Positions 46,272 to 57,094 of a stretch of DNA of 64,000 nt are shown here, piece after piece (positions within the stretch are counted from its first letter, which is position 1; each line of letters starts with the position of its first letter). A program made the position numbers and the translations under genes. Origin of the DNA: Symsagittifera roscoffensis (lineage: Eukaryota; Xenacoelomorpha; Acoela; Convolutidae); the NCBI RefSeq assembly GCF_963678635.1, contig NC_087063.1:35130540-35194539 (forward strand), read 5' to 3'. Under the pieces are notes generated by a model that was given only the letters and a program-made list of their open reading frames with translations, was not told the origin of the DNA and did no database searches.

Positions 46272-46401
46272 ATAAAACCTAACTTATCTTTTCAACCTTT
46301 TCATTTGATGTTCTTTTTAAATTTTATAACTATTGTATTTAACCATTAAAGTGTTTAAATTTTCACCATGGTAACTGTAAGAATCGAACAGCTTAATTTT
46401 C

Positions 46402-46421
46402 TAAAAAAAAAAGGGGTGAGT
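46402..46421 (+). other. Polypurine tract
   Basis: AAAAAAAAAAGGGGTGAG lies immediately upstream of the 3' LTR. It is the expected plus-strand primer site of the retroelement and fixes the LTR start at 46422. Confidence 0.8.
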
Positions 46422-47546
46422 TGTAGTATTGAGAAATACTACACAGACAAAAGACCATTGTCTCAATTGTTTATTCTAAATTAGAGCGTGCCATTTAAAT
46501 TAAATCCTCTTTTCACTAAATCAGATATTGACTGATTTACTCTTATTAGGACTATAAAATCTTGTTTTGAAAATCCACTCCTTTTTAAATACTTGTCCAA
46601 TTTTTCTCATTTTTTCATGCTCAATATTTTAAAAGGGCGGCGATTATTAATACGTCCCTTTTAACTTAACTTGAAACAACCTGGATAAATATTTAGCAGT
46701 CTTGCCGGCTGCACTGAAATTCTCCTTGCTTTGATTAAGCAGAGGTGCACCTGCATTATGATGCATCAGAGAGAGTAATATGAATTTTTAATAAGACAAA
46801 CTGAAGGCTGCGGTTTTTATCAAAGGGGACTAATAAGTTAAAGATATTTGATTTGAAAAAATCAAATAAAAACTAGTTGAAAATTCCCTTATTAGAAAGG
46901 GAGAACAAAGGAGCAGGTGAAACCTGAATAATTAAAGATTGAATCATCCGCCGGTTTATGCTTACGAGCAAAAGGACTGGCCTGAAATCTTCAGTGTTTC
47001 ATTTTGCTCAGTCAGCAGCAAGTTAGATATCTTCAGTTAGACCTTTTCAAAAAATAAATAATTTTTCTTCTCTGCATTTACAGTAAAATTAAACTAGTCT
47101 TTTTTCACAAAAAAAAACAAAGAATAAATTCTCATTTCAAGTTCGATAAAATTATAAAACGAGATACTCGAGATAACCCCATCTGAGGAAGTCTGGACTA
47201 CAAGTACCCAAAGGACTACGGCAGGACGAAACTGACAACCAAACCAGAAGTGCCAAGTGGACAACATCAAGGCAACCCAAGAAATACTACTCAGTCATCG
47301 ACCTTAGTAAGAAGATAAAATATTGATGAACAAAATAAGATTAACTCAACCTCCCCTCATAGGTATATTTCTTTAAGCTGTTCGATTCGCTTAAATAATC
47401 TAATTACCCAGTGCTCTGTATTTAACCAACTAATTATTTTATACCTTTTCTAACTATCGTTTCTACTCTACTTTTTGTCAAGACAATTTGACGATTTAAG
47501 GTGAGACTTATAACTTAGGATAAAATTACTAAGCATTCAACCAGCA
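46422..47546 (+). repeat. 3' LTR
   Basis: A 1125-bp copy of the 5' LTR, with the same TG...CA ends, terminal hairpin (46423-46442), TATA box (46553) and AATAAA (about 47053). Differences from the 5' LTR are few and scattered. Confidence 0.9.
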
Positions 47547-48000
47547 ATGAGCGCTTAGTAAATGGCAAACTGGTCAAATTTCATACATCTATAACTTTCA
47601 GAAAAATGATCGCTGAATAAAAGTTTTGCCGATGTCAGTTAAAAAATTAAAATTTGTCTGGAGAAAAACACCTCTAGCACAAAATTTATGTTCAAAATTC
47701 GGATTTAAGAAGGGCTTGGTCCTTAATCGAAAAAATGATGATTTCAATTAAATAGCGGCTAGTAGCCCATTTTCTGCTGATAAAAATGTCACTGTTCTGT
47801 AAATTTTCTAATTTTGGTAGGTTGCCACGCACTTCAAATCGAGATGCAACAAACATAAAGTATAGCTTGATACTCAAAAACTGTCACTCTTGCGCTTCTA
47901 TCCTCAATTTAACTGCCTCGACCACTTCGCTTGCATTGCCATTAACTAAGCATAATTATTTTTAAATTAATTAATTAGCATCCGGTATTACTAATTGTAT
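47547..48000. other. Gene-free spacer
   Basis: AT-rich DNA between the 3' LTR and the stop codon of the minus-strand host gene. It may include that gene's 3' untranslated region. The minus strand has AATTAATTAATTTAAAAATA but no clear AATAAA close to the stop. Confidence 0.4.
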
Positions 48001-51000
48001 TCAGAATATATCATCCTCGTTGGGCTCTCCGGCTGCGTTGGTGCCTTCAACTATATTCCTCTGTGTCCCTCTAATGTCTCCGCCTGCTCCTGGCAGACCA
48101 TTGCCACCTGTTGCATCATTCAACTTGCCAACATCTCCACTGCCGTCCAGATCTGACTGGTCGCCTGTGTCGATGGCTCCTGACTCGATAGGGTCCGAGT
48201 AGCTGTCGTCCAGTTTGTCCCCATAGCCCCCTCCCCCGTTCATCATTAGCTTCTCCTTGTTCATGCGCACCCGCTGAAGTCGCTCTTCGTTACGCCTCTT
48301 TCGCTCCTCTTGCGCTTCCTGAATTTAAAAAAAAAAAAGCTTTCTAAAACTTTTTGAAAACAAATTTTTTTAAAATTCCGACGATTTTCTAATTTTACGC
48401 AATGTTGTTTTTTGTTTTGAAAATCATGCCTCAAAAACGCATTTAACCTGCCTTTTAGCATGCACAGTTATTTTCATTATGATTATGTGTTCAGATGATT
48501 TAGCCGAAAAAACTACAAGCTAGCAGGTGTTTTATCTAATTTCGATGTTTATAAAACTCAACTAAGTTGCCAACCTTGAGCTTCTGTTTGTTCTGCTCTA
48601 TAAGCTGTTGTTTCTGCTGGATGTCCTGCGACACCTTCTCTTTCATGTCGTCATCCCGCTCCGACAACTCCGTTTCCGAGAGGCGACGCTGACGAAGCTT
48701 CTCCAACTTTTGTCGAATTTTCTCGTCACGGTTCTAATTGGAGAAAAGATTTATCAACAGTCACTCACAAGAAAACCTTACATTTGTTATTGTTCCGACT
48801 TTCGATACGAAAGTAACGGAATATTTGTGCTCGGGGTGGGGATTTTTTTTTCTTCAGACAAATTTCGACTTTTTAACTAGCCATTTTTGACGGAATTTTT
48901 TTACATCATTCGAAAGGTATTGTTGTCCTGAGCTCAAATTTGAAAAGATATTTCACCTGTGATTATTTTTCGTAAAGTTATGAGGGCTTAAAGATTGCCA
49001 TTTTGGCCAATTTGGGACAATTAACGCGCGATGTATTTCGCGCTATTAACGCGTAAGCGGAGAGTTAATCCGTCTTAGAAATCGTTCCAAATTGGTTAAA
49101 AGAAGCTTATGTGCCATAATTGGTTTGTTACAAGGAGCGAAATCTATCCTTTTGTACTTTGTATGGCGTGTGGGGTGATGATTTTTATTTAAAAAATTTC
49201 AAATTTTAGAAAAACTTTTTTTTGATTTTGTTTTATTTCATTGAATTTTTAAATGTTATTACTGCTCCATAAACCTTAAACGGCAGTCGGAACATTCAGG
49301 GCTTCGCCTTGATACGAGCAGTCTTGTTCTTTATGTATTCTAAGCACAACTCTTCTGCCAAAACCTCAGTAGCAGCAAGAATTATTGAATAACTTCATCA
49401 AAAACTCAAAATCTCATTTTTAAATTAATTTTATTTTGTGGTGGAATTCGTACCATAAAAAGAATATAGAATTTTATTTTGCTAAACTTTTATACTTTTA
49501 TAACTTTCAATCCATTTTTTCCATATTTAATTATAAGAAAGAGAAAGAAGATCTATGATGCTCACTTGAAGGATCTAAAAAATTGGAGCACGAATATGTA
49601 CAAGATTCTTAAAAATTACTCAAAGAATTTGCTACTTATTCTTTTTTACCTTGCTGAATTTTGGGATTATGCTCGTTTTTTTCTCATTTTTGGTCCGTTC
49701 AAACCTGCTCCCTCAGCATTATAACAAAAAAATATATAGCCCTCAATTACTGATTGATTTGTTACTCTGCTAGCTTATGACCGCAGAGGTTTTAAATGGT
49801 TTGCGGCCCTAATTGGTCGAGGAAATGAAATACATCTGCTTGCAATTGAAAAGCAACCAACCTTGCGTCTCTGTTCAGCCTTCTTCTGTTTGGCGTCCAG
49901 TACTTCTATCGAGGGGGGCTGGATGGGCGGAAGGCTGTTCAGTCTGTGCAGTCTACTCGGGGGCAGAGGGGGCAACATCCTCCCTTCTCCCCCTGCCCCT
50001 GCCCCTACCCCGCCTCCCCTCACTTCGTCTTCATTGTTGCTAGAGTGGGGATGTTTTGAGCCGTTGTCTAATTCTATGTTGAAAGCTAATGAGCTGCCAC
50101 ATCTGTTCGTTTTCAGAGGCACTATTCCTGAAACATCGCAAAGTCAAACAACAGAAAACTACGACGAAACAGTAGAGGCTCAAAAATATCCGAAAGAACT
50201 CCTCCGCATTTTTAAATTTACACAAAAAGGCTTCTGACTCAGAATATGAAATTTACTAATCAGATGAGCATTTCCTTGATGCATCACATTAATTTGTCCG
50301 GCCGTTTTGAAAATTTGGAACATACATGCTGATCACCTAATTTCAAACATTTTTCCTGATATACAACCTCGTGAAGTTGATGATTCGCGGGCAAACTCTT
50401 TTGTGTCGGTGGTGGAAGGGGGCGTAGTAAAAATGAACAGCGTTTTGGAAAAGCGCTTATGATCTTTGTCGCTTGATATGTATGTTAAATATATAAATGT
50501 TCAAAAACCACCAGCTGCTACGCTATGAAAATATTACACTGCTGGGTCAATCATGAACCCTATGAGGCGAATTGAAACAGTTTTTATTTCAAAGAGGGTA
50601 GACTGGCCTATTTCATTGAGCTGGGAGAGTATTTCCTCGCTAGCTAGTCTGGGCACGAGCCCCCCACTCTGTCCAGATCCTCCATTTTTACTCTCTATTG
50701 CGGGCAGAGTGACTGGCGAGCTAGAAGTCACTGGGGGCAACACAGCTGGCTTCAGTTGGTCTGAACATCAAAGATAATCACACATCATTAAAAGCTATAA
50801 AACATTTTTCATTTTTGTAGCTATTAAGCGTATTTCAAACGCTGATTGCGACAAATAGATCAGCTTAAGTTTGAAGCAAGAAGCCATAACTACGTGAGAT
50901 TATGACATAAATTCAGCATTAGCACATACCTTCTCCGATGCCACTGTCCTGGGAGGCCTTGGACTGTGCAGATCCTTTTCTATAATCCTCGTTTAGATAA

Positions 51001-51253
51001 GCTTTGGGTGGCGATGACGACTCTATTTTGGGCAGCACTGTCTTCGTGGACCCGGTGTTCACCAGTCGTGTCTCTTTCGAGCTGTTTTTGTCTGCTAGTG
51101 GAGATCGAATGGTGTCCCCGAATGAGCCGACTGTGGTGGGTGAAGTGGAGCTGCCGTTGGTGTTGTTCTCGATGCCGATCTTATTTTTACGGCCTCTGCA
51201 TTCTGGCGAGAGCACTACGGGCCCAGAGCCTGGACGGGAGAACAGCTCAGTTG
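48001..51253 (-). CDS. Stathmin-domain-like protein, C-terminal five exons
   Basis: Exons on the minus strand: about 50930-51253, 50692-50760, 49862-50127, 48575-48733 and 48318 down to the stop at 48001. All introns are GT-AG and phases agree (1, 1, 0, 0), giving 377 codons; the 5' exons lie outside or were not found. The N-terminal part is Ser/Pro-rich with SQDSGIGE and LPP repeats. Then comes IEVLDAKQKKAEQRRKNRDE, a roughly 85-residue charged helix, and RLQRVRMNKEK. AEQRRK and a VR-NKE type end about 70 residues apart are the layout of the tubulin-binding stathmin domain. A Gly/Asp-rich tail follows. A role in microtubule binding is inference from this resemblance. A coiled-coil protein of another family remains possible. 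Confidence 0.55.
48791..49294 (+). mobile_element. TIR DNA element, family A (complete forward copy)
   Basis: Ends TGTTCCGACT and AGTCGGAACA are perfect 10-bp inverted repeats. The element is 504 bp, non-coding, and matches the reverse copy at 2948-3431 along its length. It sits inside the intron between exons 3 and 4 of the stathmin-like gene as described here. Confidence 0.75.
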
Positions 51254-51281
51254 CTAAATTAAAAAAAACTGAATTAGCCAA

Positions 51282-51826
51282 CGGTTATGTTGAATTAGTA
51301 CTTCCTTCTACGGCTTTCAGTATCAGTCACTCGAAGGGAGTTTTCCCAGTGTTTCGATTTTGGAAAATATTGAACCCAAAAATGTTGGAAAATGTTACTT
51401 TCCAAGATCTCGAAAAGATATAGAGATATATCAGATATGTCAAATATATGTCAGATATATGCTCGCGAAAAAAGTAATTTATCAAAACTTGGGGTTCAAG
51501 GTCTTGTCAACATATAATGGTATCATGGATCATGAAAATCTTGGAAAGATCTTGACAAGTCTTGTCAAGATCTTGTCAGAATATCCATGATACTTGCAAA
51601 AAAACTCAATAGCGTTTGCATTGGTAATTATACACAGGTTTGATTCTTATCAAACAGAATTCAACAAATTCTCCATGCTTTTTTTGTAGAATTTGTTTTC
51701 GGCGATTTCGATTTAGGGTTTTTTAAAGGAAAAAAAATCGATTGAGAAGGGAAGGACAAAATTTTAATACCAATTTTAACCAACCATCTTTTCTCTTATA
51801 GAGGTTTGGTGAAAATGTGCTCATCC
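51282..51826. other. Gene-free stretch, possibly intron
   Basis: This region would be intron upstream of the first recognised exon of the minus-strand gene. It contains repeated GATCTTGACAAG/CTTGTCAAGATC pieces near 51500-51580 and several ATATATCAGATAT copies near 51420-51465. No exon was identified. Confidence 0.4.
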
Positions 51827-52402
51827 ATTTCTTTTTTTATTTTGGAAAAAAAAACTTTCATAATTATGTTCAAACTCCTATAAAAAGGTTTGTTGAAGAG
51901 AGAGTTCACAAAAAGAAAAAATGAGAACTTGTCAGCATAAAGTTTGGTTGTATACGTTGAAGGACCTTCCAATTTAGTGCATTCACTTTCGTTTCCTTCA
52001 ATTCTTTTCAGTATCTGAGTGTATTTAAGTCGGGTATTCCAGAAAAAAGTGACAATGCCTGCAGTTTTTCTTGTGAAATAAAATACTTCATTATTATTTG
52101 GATTTAACTTGTTATAACAAGTTGAATCTAAATAATAAAAAAACTTTTTTATTTCACAAGAAAAACAGCCGCAATAATAAGAAAAACTGCAGGCAATGTC
52201 ACTTTTTTCTAGAATACCCGACATAAACACACTCAGATATTGAAACGAATTGAAGAAAACGAAAGTTAATGCAGTGAATTGGAAGGTCCTTCAACGTATA
52301 CAACCAAACTTTATGCTGACAAGCTCTCATTTTTTCTTTTCACGAGCTCGCTCTTCATCAAACCTTTTTATAGGAGTTTAAACATAATTGTGAAAGTGTT
52401 TT
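51827..52402. repeat. Large palindrome (fold-back, about 576 bp)
   Basis: The two arms are reverse complements around a centre at 52114/52115 (AACTTGTTATAACAAGTT). Matching landmarks include AGGACCTTCCAATT near 51961 with AATTGGAAGGTCCT near 52277, and TTCAAACTCCTATAAAAAGG near 51870 with CCTTTTTATAGGAGTTTAAA near 52364. A few indels separate the arms. No coding capacity is seen; a fold-back transposon or long-hairpin RNA source is possible. Confidence 0.85.
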
Positions 52403-52589
52403 TGTAAATACATACACATACATACATATTTTCCAGTGGTTATTTTGCTCGAGAATTTGAAAAACGTTGCTCACATTGTTTTTCGTCTGGACATTGAAAA
52501 AAATCTTGCTTGAGTTAAGAACGGTTAAGCACATTTTTTAAATTGTAGATAGTATTGCAACTGCATCTTAGCGTCACATTACCTTTCCA

Positions 52590-52860
52590 GGCCTTTTGAT
52601 GGTTTTGATCGGTTTTTTTATAAGACCGCTCAAAACCCGCTCAAAAACTGCTCAAATCTTGCTTGAAAAACCGTTCAAAAATCACAGCAAAAATTGAGCG
52701 GTTTTTGAGCGATTTCTTAAACAAAGATTTGAGCGGTTTGAGCATTTTTCCGAAAAAAAAACACCCAAACCGCCTAAACCGTTCAAACCTCTCAAATCTT
52801 GCTGGAAAACCGCTCAAACCGCTCATATCTTGAGCGGTTTTTGAGCGGGATCTCAACCCG
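52590..52860. repeat. CCGCTCAAA / TTTGAGCGG array in both orientations
   Basis: Over a dozen copies of CCGCTCAAA-like and reverse TTTGAGCGG-like motifs alternate here, including TTGAGCGGTTTTTGAGCG near 52695 and again near 52840. The array can fold back on itself in many registers. A similar motif set is in intron 1 of both sulfotransferase-like genes. Confidence 0.75.
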
Positions 52861-53535
52861 GATAGCTAGATTGTTCTTATAATTGTTATTTGATTTTTTC
52901 AAACCACTCGCCCGATTTTTAGTTTCAAAAACCTTTTTCATGTATTTGCATTGCGAATCTTTTATGATATATTTTTTTTTTGTATTTGCCTTATTGCTTT
53001 GTTTTAATTTAATGAACGAATTTAAAATTTTGATGCTAACTATCTTATCGCAAACCATAAGTTTCAAGGGGATGGTTTCAAATTTTTGATATCTGAGGGT
53101 TCCAGCGATATAGGAAGTTATAACAACCCGCAACATAGGAAAAATTGCAACAAAATTTTAATAATTATCAAGTGTTAATTTAATATTTTTGTAGCGAATT
53201 TAGCCGGATCATTTAAAACTGAAACTTGCAGAGTCGCATTTGGCCAAAACGAATTTGAGACAGTCAAACTTTATCGAAACCTTGATCATAAACATGTTGT
53301 TCCTGCGAATCGAATAAGAGCTATCAGTAGGCTTAACAGGATAGTCCATTTGTATTATTTTCGATCGGTACATATTTGGTCGATATATAGAGAAGTATTT
53401 GATTGTTCAATTTGAAATGTATCTGCCTCGGTCAAACTTGGTCGATTATAGAAGTTTTATAACGGGCGGTTTAAAACAAATTGTGGTTGGTCCAAATATT
53501 CATTTGGCTTTTTTCCTATTTTCCCCAACACGCTT
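52861..53535. other. Gene-free stretch
   Basis: AT-rich, with short ORFs lacking known domains. I see nothing recognisable before the satellite-related segment at about 53540. Confidence 0.5.
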
Positions 53536-53539
53536 CAAT

Positions 53540-53760
53540 TTTTCTATGTTCCTAGTTGTCTTACGTGTTATTATGGCTCAAAGCGTAAAGTTTCTCAAAG
53601 CGTATGTTGCAATATAAAGTATGCTGATCAAATGTGTTCAGAATAGTTAATGTGTTCACCATGCTAAGTTTTATTACATCATGACAACGTTAAAATAATT
53701 TTTTAAAACTCAAATTCAAATGTGGGTGGAGAGTAAAAAAGAGCCAATAGTTTTTGATTT
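53540..53760 (+). repeat. Outlying copy of the 62-64 kb repeat
   Basis: CTTACGTGTTATTATGGCT, TGTTCAGAAT, TGTTCACCATGC, ACAACGTTAAA and AAAAGAGCC occur in the same order and spacing as in 63185-63355. The copy is diverged and lacks the long G tract. Confidence 0.6.
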
Positions 53761-54289
53761 CTCATTTACGAAAAAAACAACAATGGCAATTCATCTTTTT
53801 AAACGTGAGCTTAGTTCATGAGTAGTTTTTAGATGATGTTGAAATTGTGAGTTCTTTTAAATTTCCATCCACAATTGAAGTTTTGTTTTAAAGAAACGTT
53901 TCATTTTAGCCATAATGCAGTCATATTTTACATGGTAAACGAACTAACATTTGCAAACAAATTGATTTTTTATAGTTCAAGTGCTAGCTACACATTTTTA
54001 GGCAAAATAAGTCAATTTGAATCGAAGTTTATAAAATTGGAAGAAACTGAAGAGAAGGACAAAGATTCGGTTCAAACCAAGAATCAAAACGAGCAAAAGT
54101 TTTTTTGCCGTTTTTTTCCAAAGTCGCAATAAAAATGTTTAAAAAAATCGTTACACTGCCCAGTTTCCCCCTCGCCATTGAACTTCGTCGCGCCTATCCC
54201 TTTATTTAGATTAAATCCAAAAGAAATCCCGTTTTGTTGAAGACTGCCACATTTTGTTTAGGAAAATTTTTCGTCATCTTTCCAGGATG

Positions 54290-54495
54290 AGCGTGGTAGA
54301 TAAAAATTTACATCCCGAAAAGCGGGTTTTCATCAGGTAGTGACCATTGTCGCGAGCGAAACGTAACGATCAACCCCCAAACTCACCTGATCTTTTCAGA
54401 GCAATATTGATCGAGAGAAATTTTTAATGCGCTTATTGGAAACACTCGTGAGGCTGTTTAATTACAAAACTCTTTGCCTTTAATTATTGGACACA
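54290..54495 (-). repeat. Candidate 3' LTR fragment of BEL/Pao copy 2
   Basis: CATCCCGAAAAGCGGGTTTTCATC, ACTCACCTGATC, AATGCGCTTATTGGAAA, AGGCTGTTTAAT and CTCTTTGC occur in the same order as in 61125-61280. The two segments are direct repeats about 6.8 kb apart that flank the BEL/Pao remnant. Divergence is high, so they could instead be two copies of a dispersed repeat. Confidence 0.4.
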
Positions 54496-54949
54496 GCACA
54501 GCACGTTGGCCGTTTCAATTCAGGCGCCTTGGTTTTTTTTCTGCTAAGATTGCGGTTCGCGCCTCAAAATGTTACGCTGAAGTTTTAATGTAAAAAGAAA
54601 ACACAACAATGGTTTTATCTAAAGAAATATTGCTCGAAACATTGCAAGGTCCTTGTCCGTATAAAGCAAAAAAAAGGGTTGACTCTGCGTTGGTTTGTGA
54701 GTTATAGGGCAAATAATAAACTGGCAATTAAACTGTCTTTCTTTCTTAAATACTTTACTGCAATGTAGCGTTAACATCCGCCACCCCAGAGGAAACAAGA
54801 ACCGGAACAAACTTGACAAGCAGCCCTGTGTATTTTCCGGAAATGGTACTAAAGTTTGAGAAACGAGGGACATTGTCTTTTCCCTAATGTAGTGACGTTA
54901 CGCGTGCTATTGGGTAGGGTGATTCAACTAACCACACTAGATCACCTGT

Positions 54950-55470
54950 TTTGAAAAAGTCCCCAATAGAAAACTGTCACTTACCACTTTTCATGAAAGT
55001 TGGGATGTAGTCGCTAAACCATCGCTGCCAAATTACGTTTGCGTAAAACTGCAAAGTGGCCTAGCATTAAGAGGGAGAAAAACTTCCGCTCGACCTTAGG
55101 GAAGTAAGTGTTACACTGTGCTGTCGTAAAAAAACTATTTCTTCGTCAAAGTATCGAGACTACTGGCTCGTCGGAAACGTAATTGAGCGGACGGTCGTTC
55201 ACCGAACTTTCAGCCAAGCGCATGCTTGTGTTCAAAACCTCGTTGGTCAATTTTTTGACTGCGCTTTTTTGCTTGCTTCCCTGCTCCACGTTGAAGTGGT
55301 GCACTAGGTGGATTTTACCTAAAAATTGATGCCTTCGTGAACAAGTGACTGCAGAGCTTCTGTTTTTTAATTTTGATTGCAGCATGAAGCTTTTACTCTT
55401 CCTACACAATTGGTGCCATTGTCCAATCAAACTACCAAGAAGGTTGCATACTTGATGATGAAGCACTCGA
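54950..55470 (-). pseudogene. BEL/Pao copy 2 integrase remnant
   Basis: The frame ending at 55146 reads VLNTSMRLAESSVNDRPLN followed by YVSDEP, the conserved segment after the integrase catalytic Glu in BEL/Pao. Further on, a KVERKFFSLL piece and an HPNFHEKW piece near 55000 match the C-terminal region in shifted frames. The catalytic core upstream is not recognisable. Confidence 0.6.
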
Positions 55471-55929
55471 TAGCCATCACATATTATCTTTTGTCCTTTG
55501 AGCGAATAATTTTCTAATGAATTGCGCGGTTCGTTTAGTAGAAAGAACTGCCCAGCTTTTCACGAAGATCGACGAATAGTTACTACATACCTTCCGAAAA
55601 TTTTGACATCACCATTTCGAGAATAAGGGCCGGCTGTAGCATAAACGTTCTACTACTGGAAAAATGGACCTCCTTGGCGCACCGTTTTTTTTTGCTTTCT
55701 GCTGTATGCGCACTGCGTTTCAATAGTTTTCGGTGCAGATCTCCATCGTAGTACAACAAAATACTCTTGAAGGACTGAACCAGTCGGCTCACTGACAATC
55801 AGTTTTATGTAAAGAAGGTACAGATAATCTGTTTAATTTTTGACAGCTGCCCAAAACTAATGAGTAATGAGTTTCGAAGACGGTTGCGAGAGGCGTCAAA
55901 TTTAGCCTGTACATTTTTAAAAAAAGATC

Positions 55930-56520
55930 GGTTCATTAATTTTCATTCGAGATCGAGAAAGTGCAAAACAGTTTAGGGATTGCTGGAGAAGTAAAGTTTT
56001 TATTTGGCTTAGGGAGCAGTACGGTTTTTCTAGCGGTATTAGAACTGATTTTAGTTTTAATCACTTCCGGGCATTCAACGGAACCGAGGTCATCCATTAA
56101 GCATTGTTCAGCTTCACCTGAGCGGCTTAGAGATGACAATCATGATTACCCGCGGCTATTCGGCGAAAACCCTAATAAGCAAAAGTCGTTTGAACGATCG
56201 CTCCGAAGATTTGCCTGGTATTTCGAAGCGCACGTGTAATGTGGGGTCTTCCCGTCACAAAAAAAATCACCAAACATTGATCACACTTCAGCACTCCTTT
56301 AATGCCTGCAAATACTGCATATTTGTGCTGTCGGCAGCGCCTTGAACTAAACAACAGTTTAGGCAGCAGTTAGTGGCCAGCATGAGGGGAGCTACTTAGC
56401 GATTCGCCGAAAAACTTGCTTGTCCCGTTTAAAACCCGTCGAACTATCCCGGATTTGTTCGGGTTTAGAATAGTGTAAGGCGGAAGATACCGTTTTTGCT
56501 CCAAACGATTTTTGAGTCAT
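55930..56520 (-). pseudogene. BEL/Pao copy 2 reverse transcriptase remnant
   Basis: LPPYTILNPNKS at about 56470-56510 is the RT entry motif; a stretch ending NTRQIFGAIV (about 56190) comes before the active site. The active-site position reads CLMDDLGS near 56095, so Leu stands where Tyr is usual before the x-Asp-Asp. Frame changes occur between these blocks. Confidence 0.6.
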
Positions 56521-57094
56521 GACGGCTGGGCGGATTATAAAAACCTTCCCCAAGTTCATCCGGATATCCAAAAAGTTTTGATCTCTGAAGTTCAAACTGT
56601 TCTCTAAACGTTCTTCATCAGGTTGAAACTAAACGAATGAGGTTTAGAGATTATCTGGCCGAAGAAACAGATCTTAAACTCAGAGCATTCCGACTCGTAA
56701 GGGCTGCCATCATAACACGTACTAGAATTTTTTAAAAAATGATTTTTTTTATCAGATGTGGAACGGGGATCAAATTTTTAGAAAAGATTCTTACTCCTAC
56801 TACTACAGGTGCTACAAATTCAGCTTTGCAATGAAAATTGGCAGCTCAAATACTTATTAGCATGAAAACACTTCGGAATAGTGAAGAACAATGGATTTAT
56901 TTGTCTGTAGATGCGGAAAACTATCGTGCAGAATGAGAACGTCTCTTGCTTTGAAACCAACGCTAAAGTTATTTAACTTCGACATACGGCGAAACACTAA
57001 ACGTGCCTATACAGATATCGGTTTTAGCATTGACGTTTTTTTTGGTCAGATGAGTGGAGATGGTTTCCGACCAATTGGAGCCATGTTGTTTGAT

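Larger units (their letters stand above)
31764..47546 (+). mobile_element. 15.8-kb Ty3/gypsy-type retrovirus-like element with env and accessory ORFs
   Basis: Direct LTRs of about 1.12 kb flank, in order, gag, protease, RT, RNase H, integrase, a 138-codon ORF, env, a module of small ORFs and RING-like ORFs, a 229-codon ORF and a polypurine tract. The gypsy-type order (integrase after RNase H), YIDD in the RT and D,D-35-E integrase spacing assign it to Metaviridae-like elements. The LTRs differ at about a dozen substitutions and two single-base indels by eye, so insertion is fairly recent. The five bases flanking the LTRs (CTGGC and ATGAG) do not match, so a target-site duplication is not visible. 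At 15.8 kb it is two to three times the usual size of such elements. Confidence 0.9.

Noticed and set aside
50534-50690. Extension of the 69-bp exon of the stathmin-like gene to the end of its open frame
   Set aside because: No donor in a phase matching the next exon was found beyond 50692, whereas GTAAAA at 50691 gives consistent phases. A longer alternative exon remains possible.
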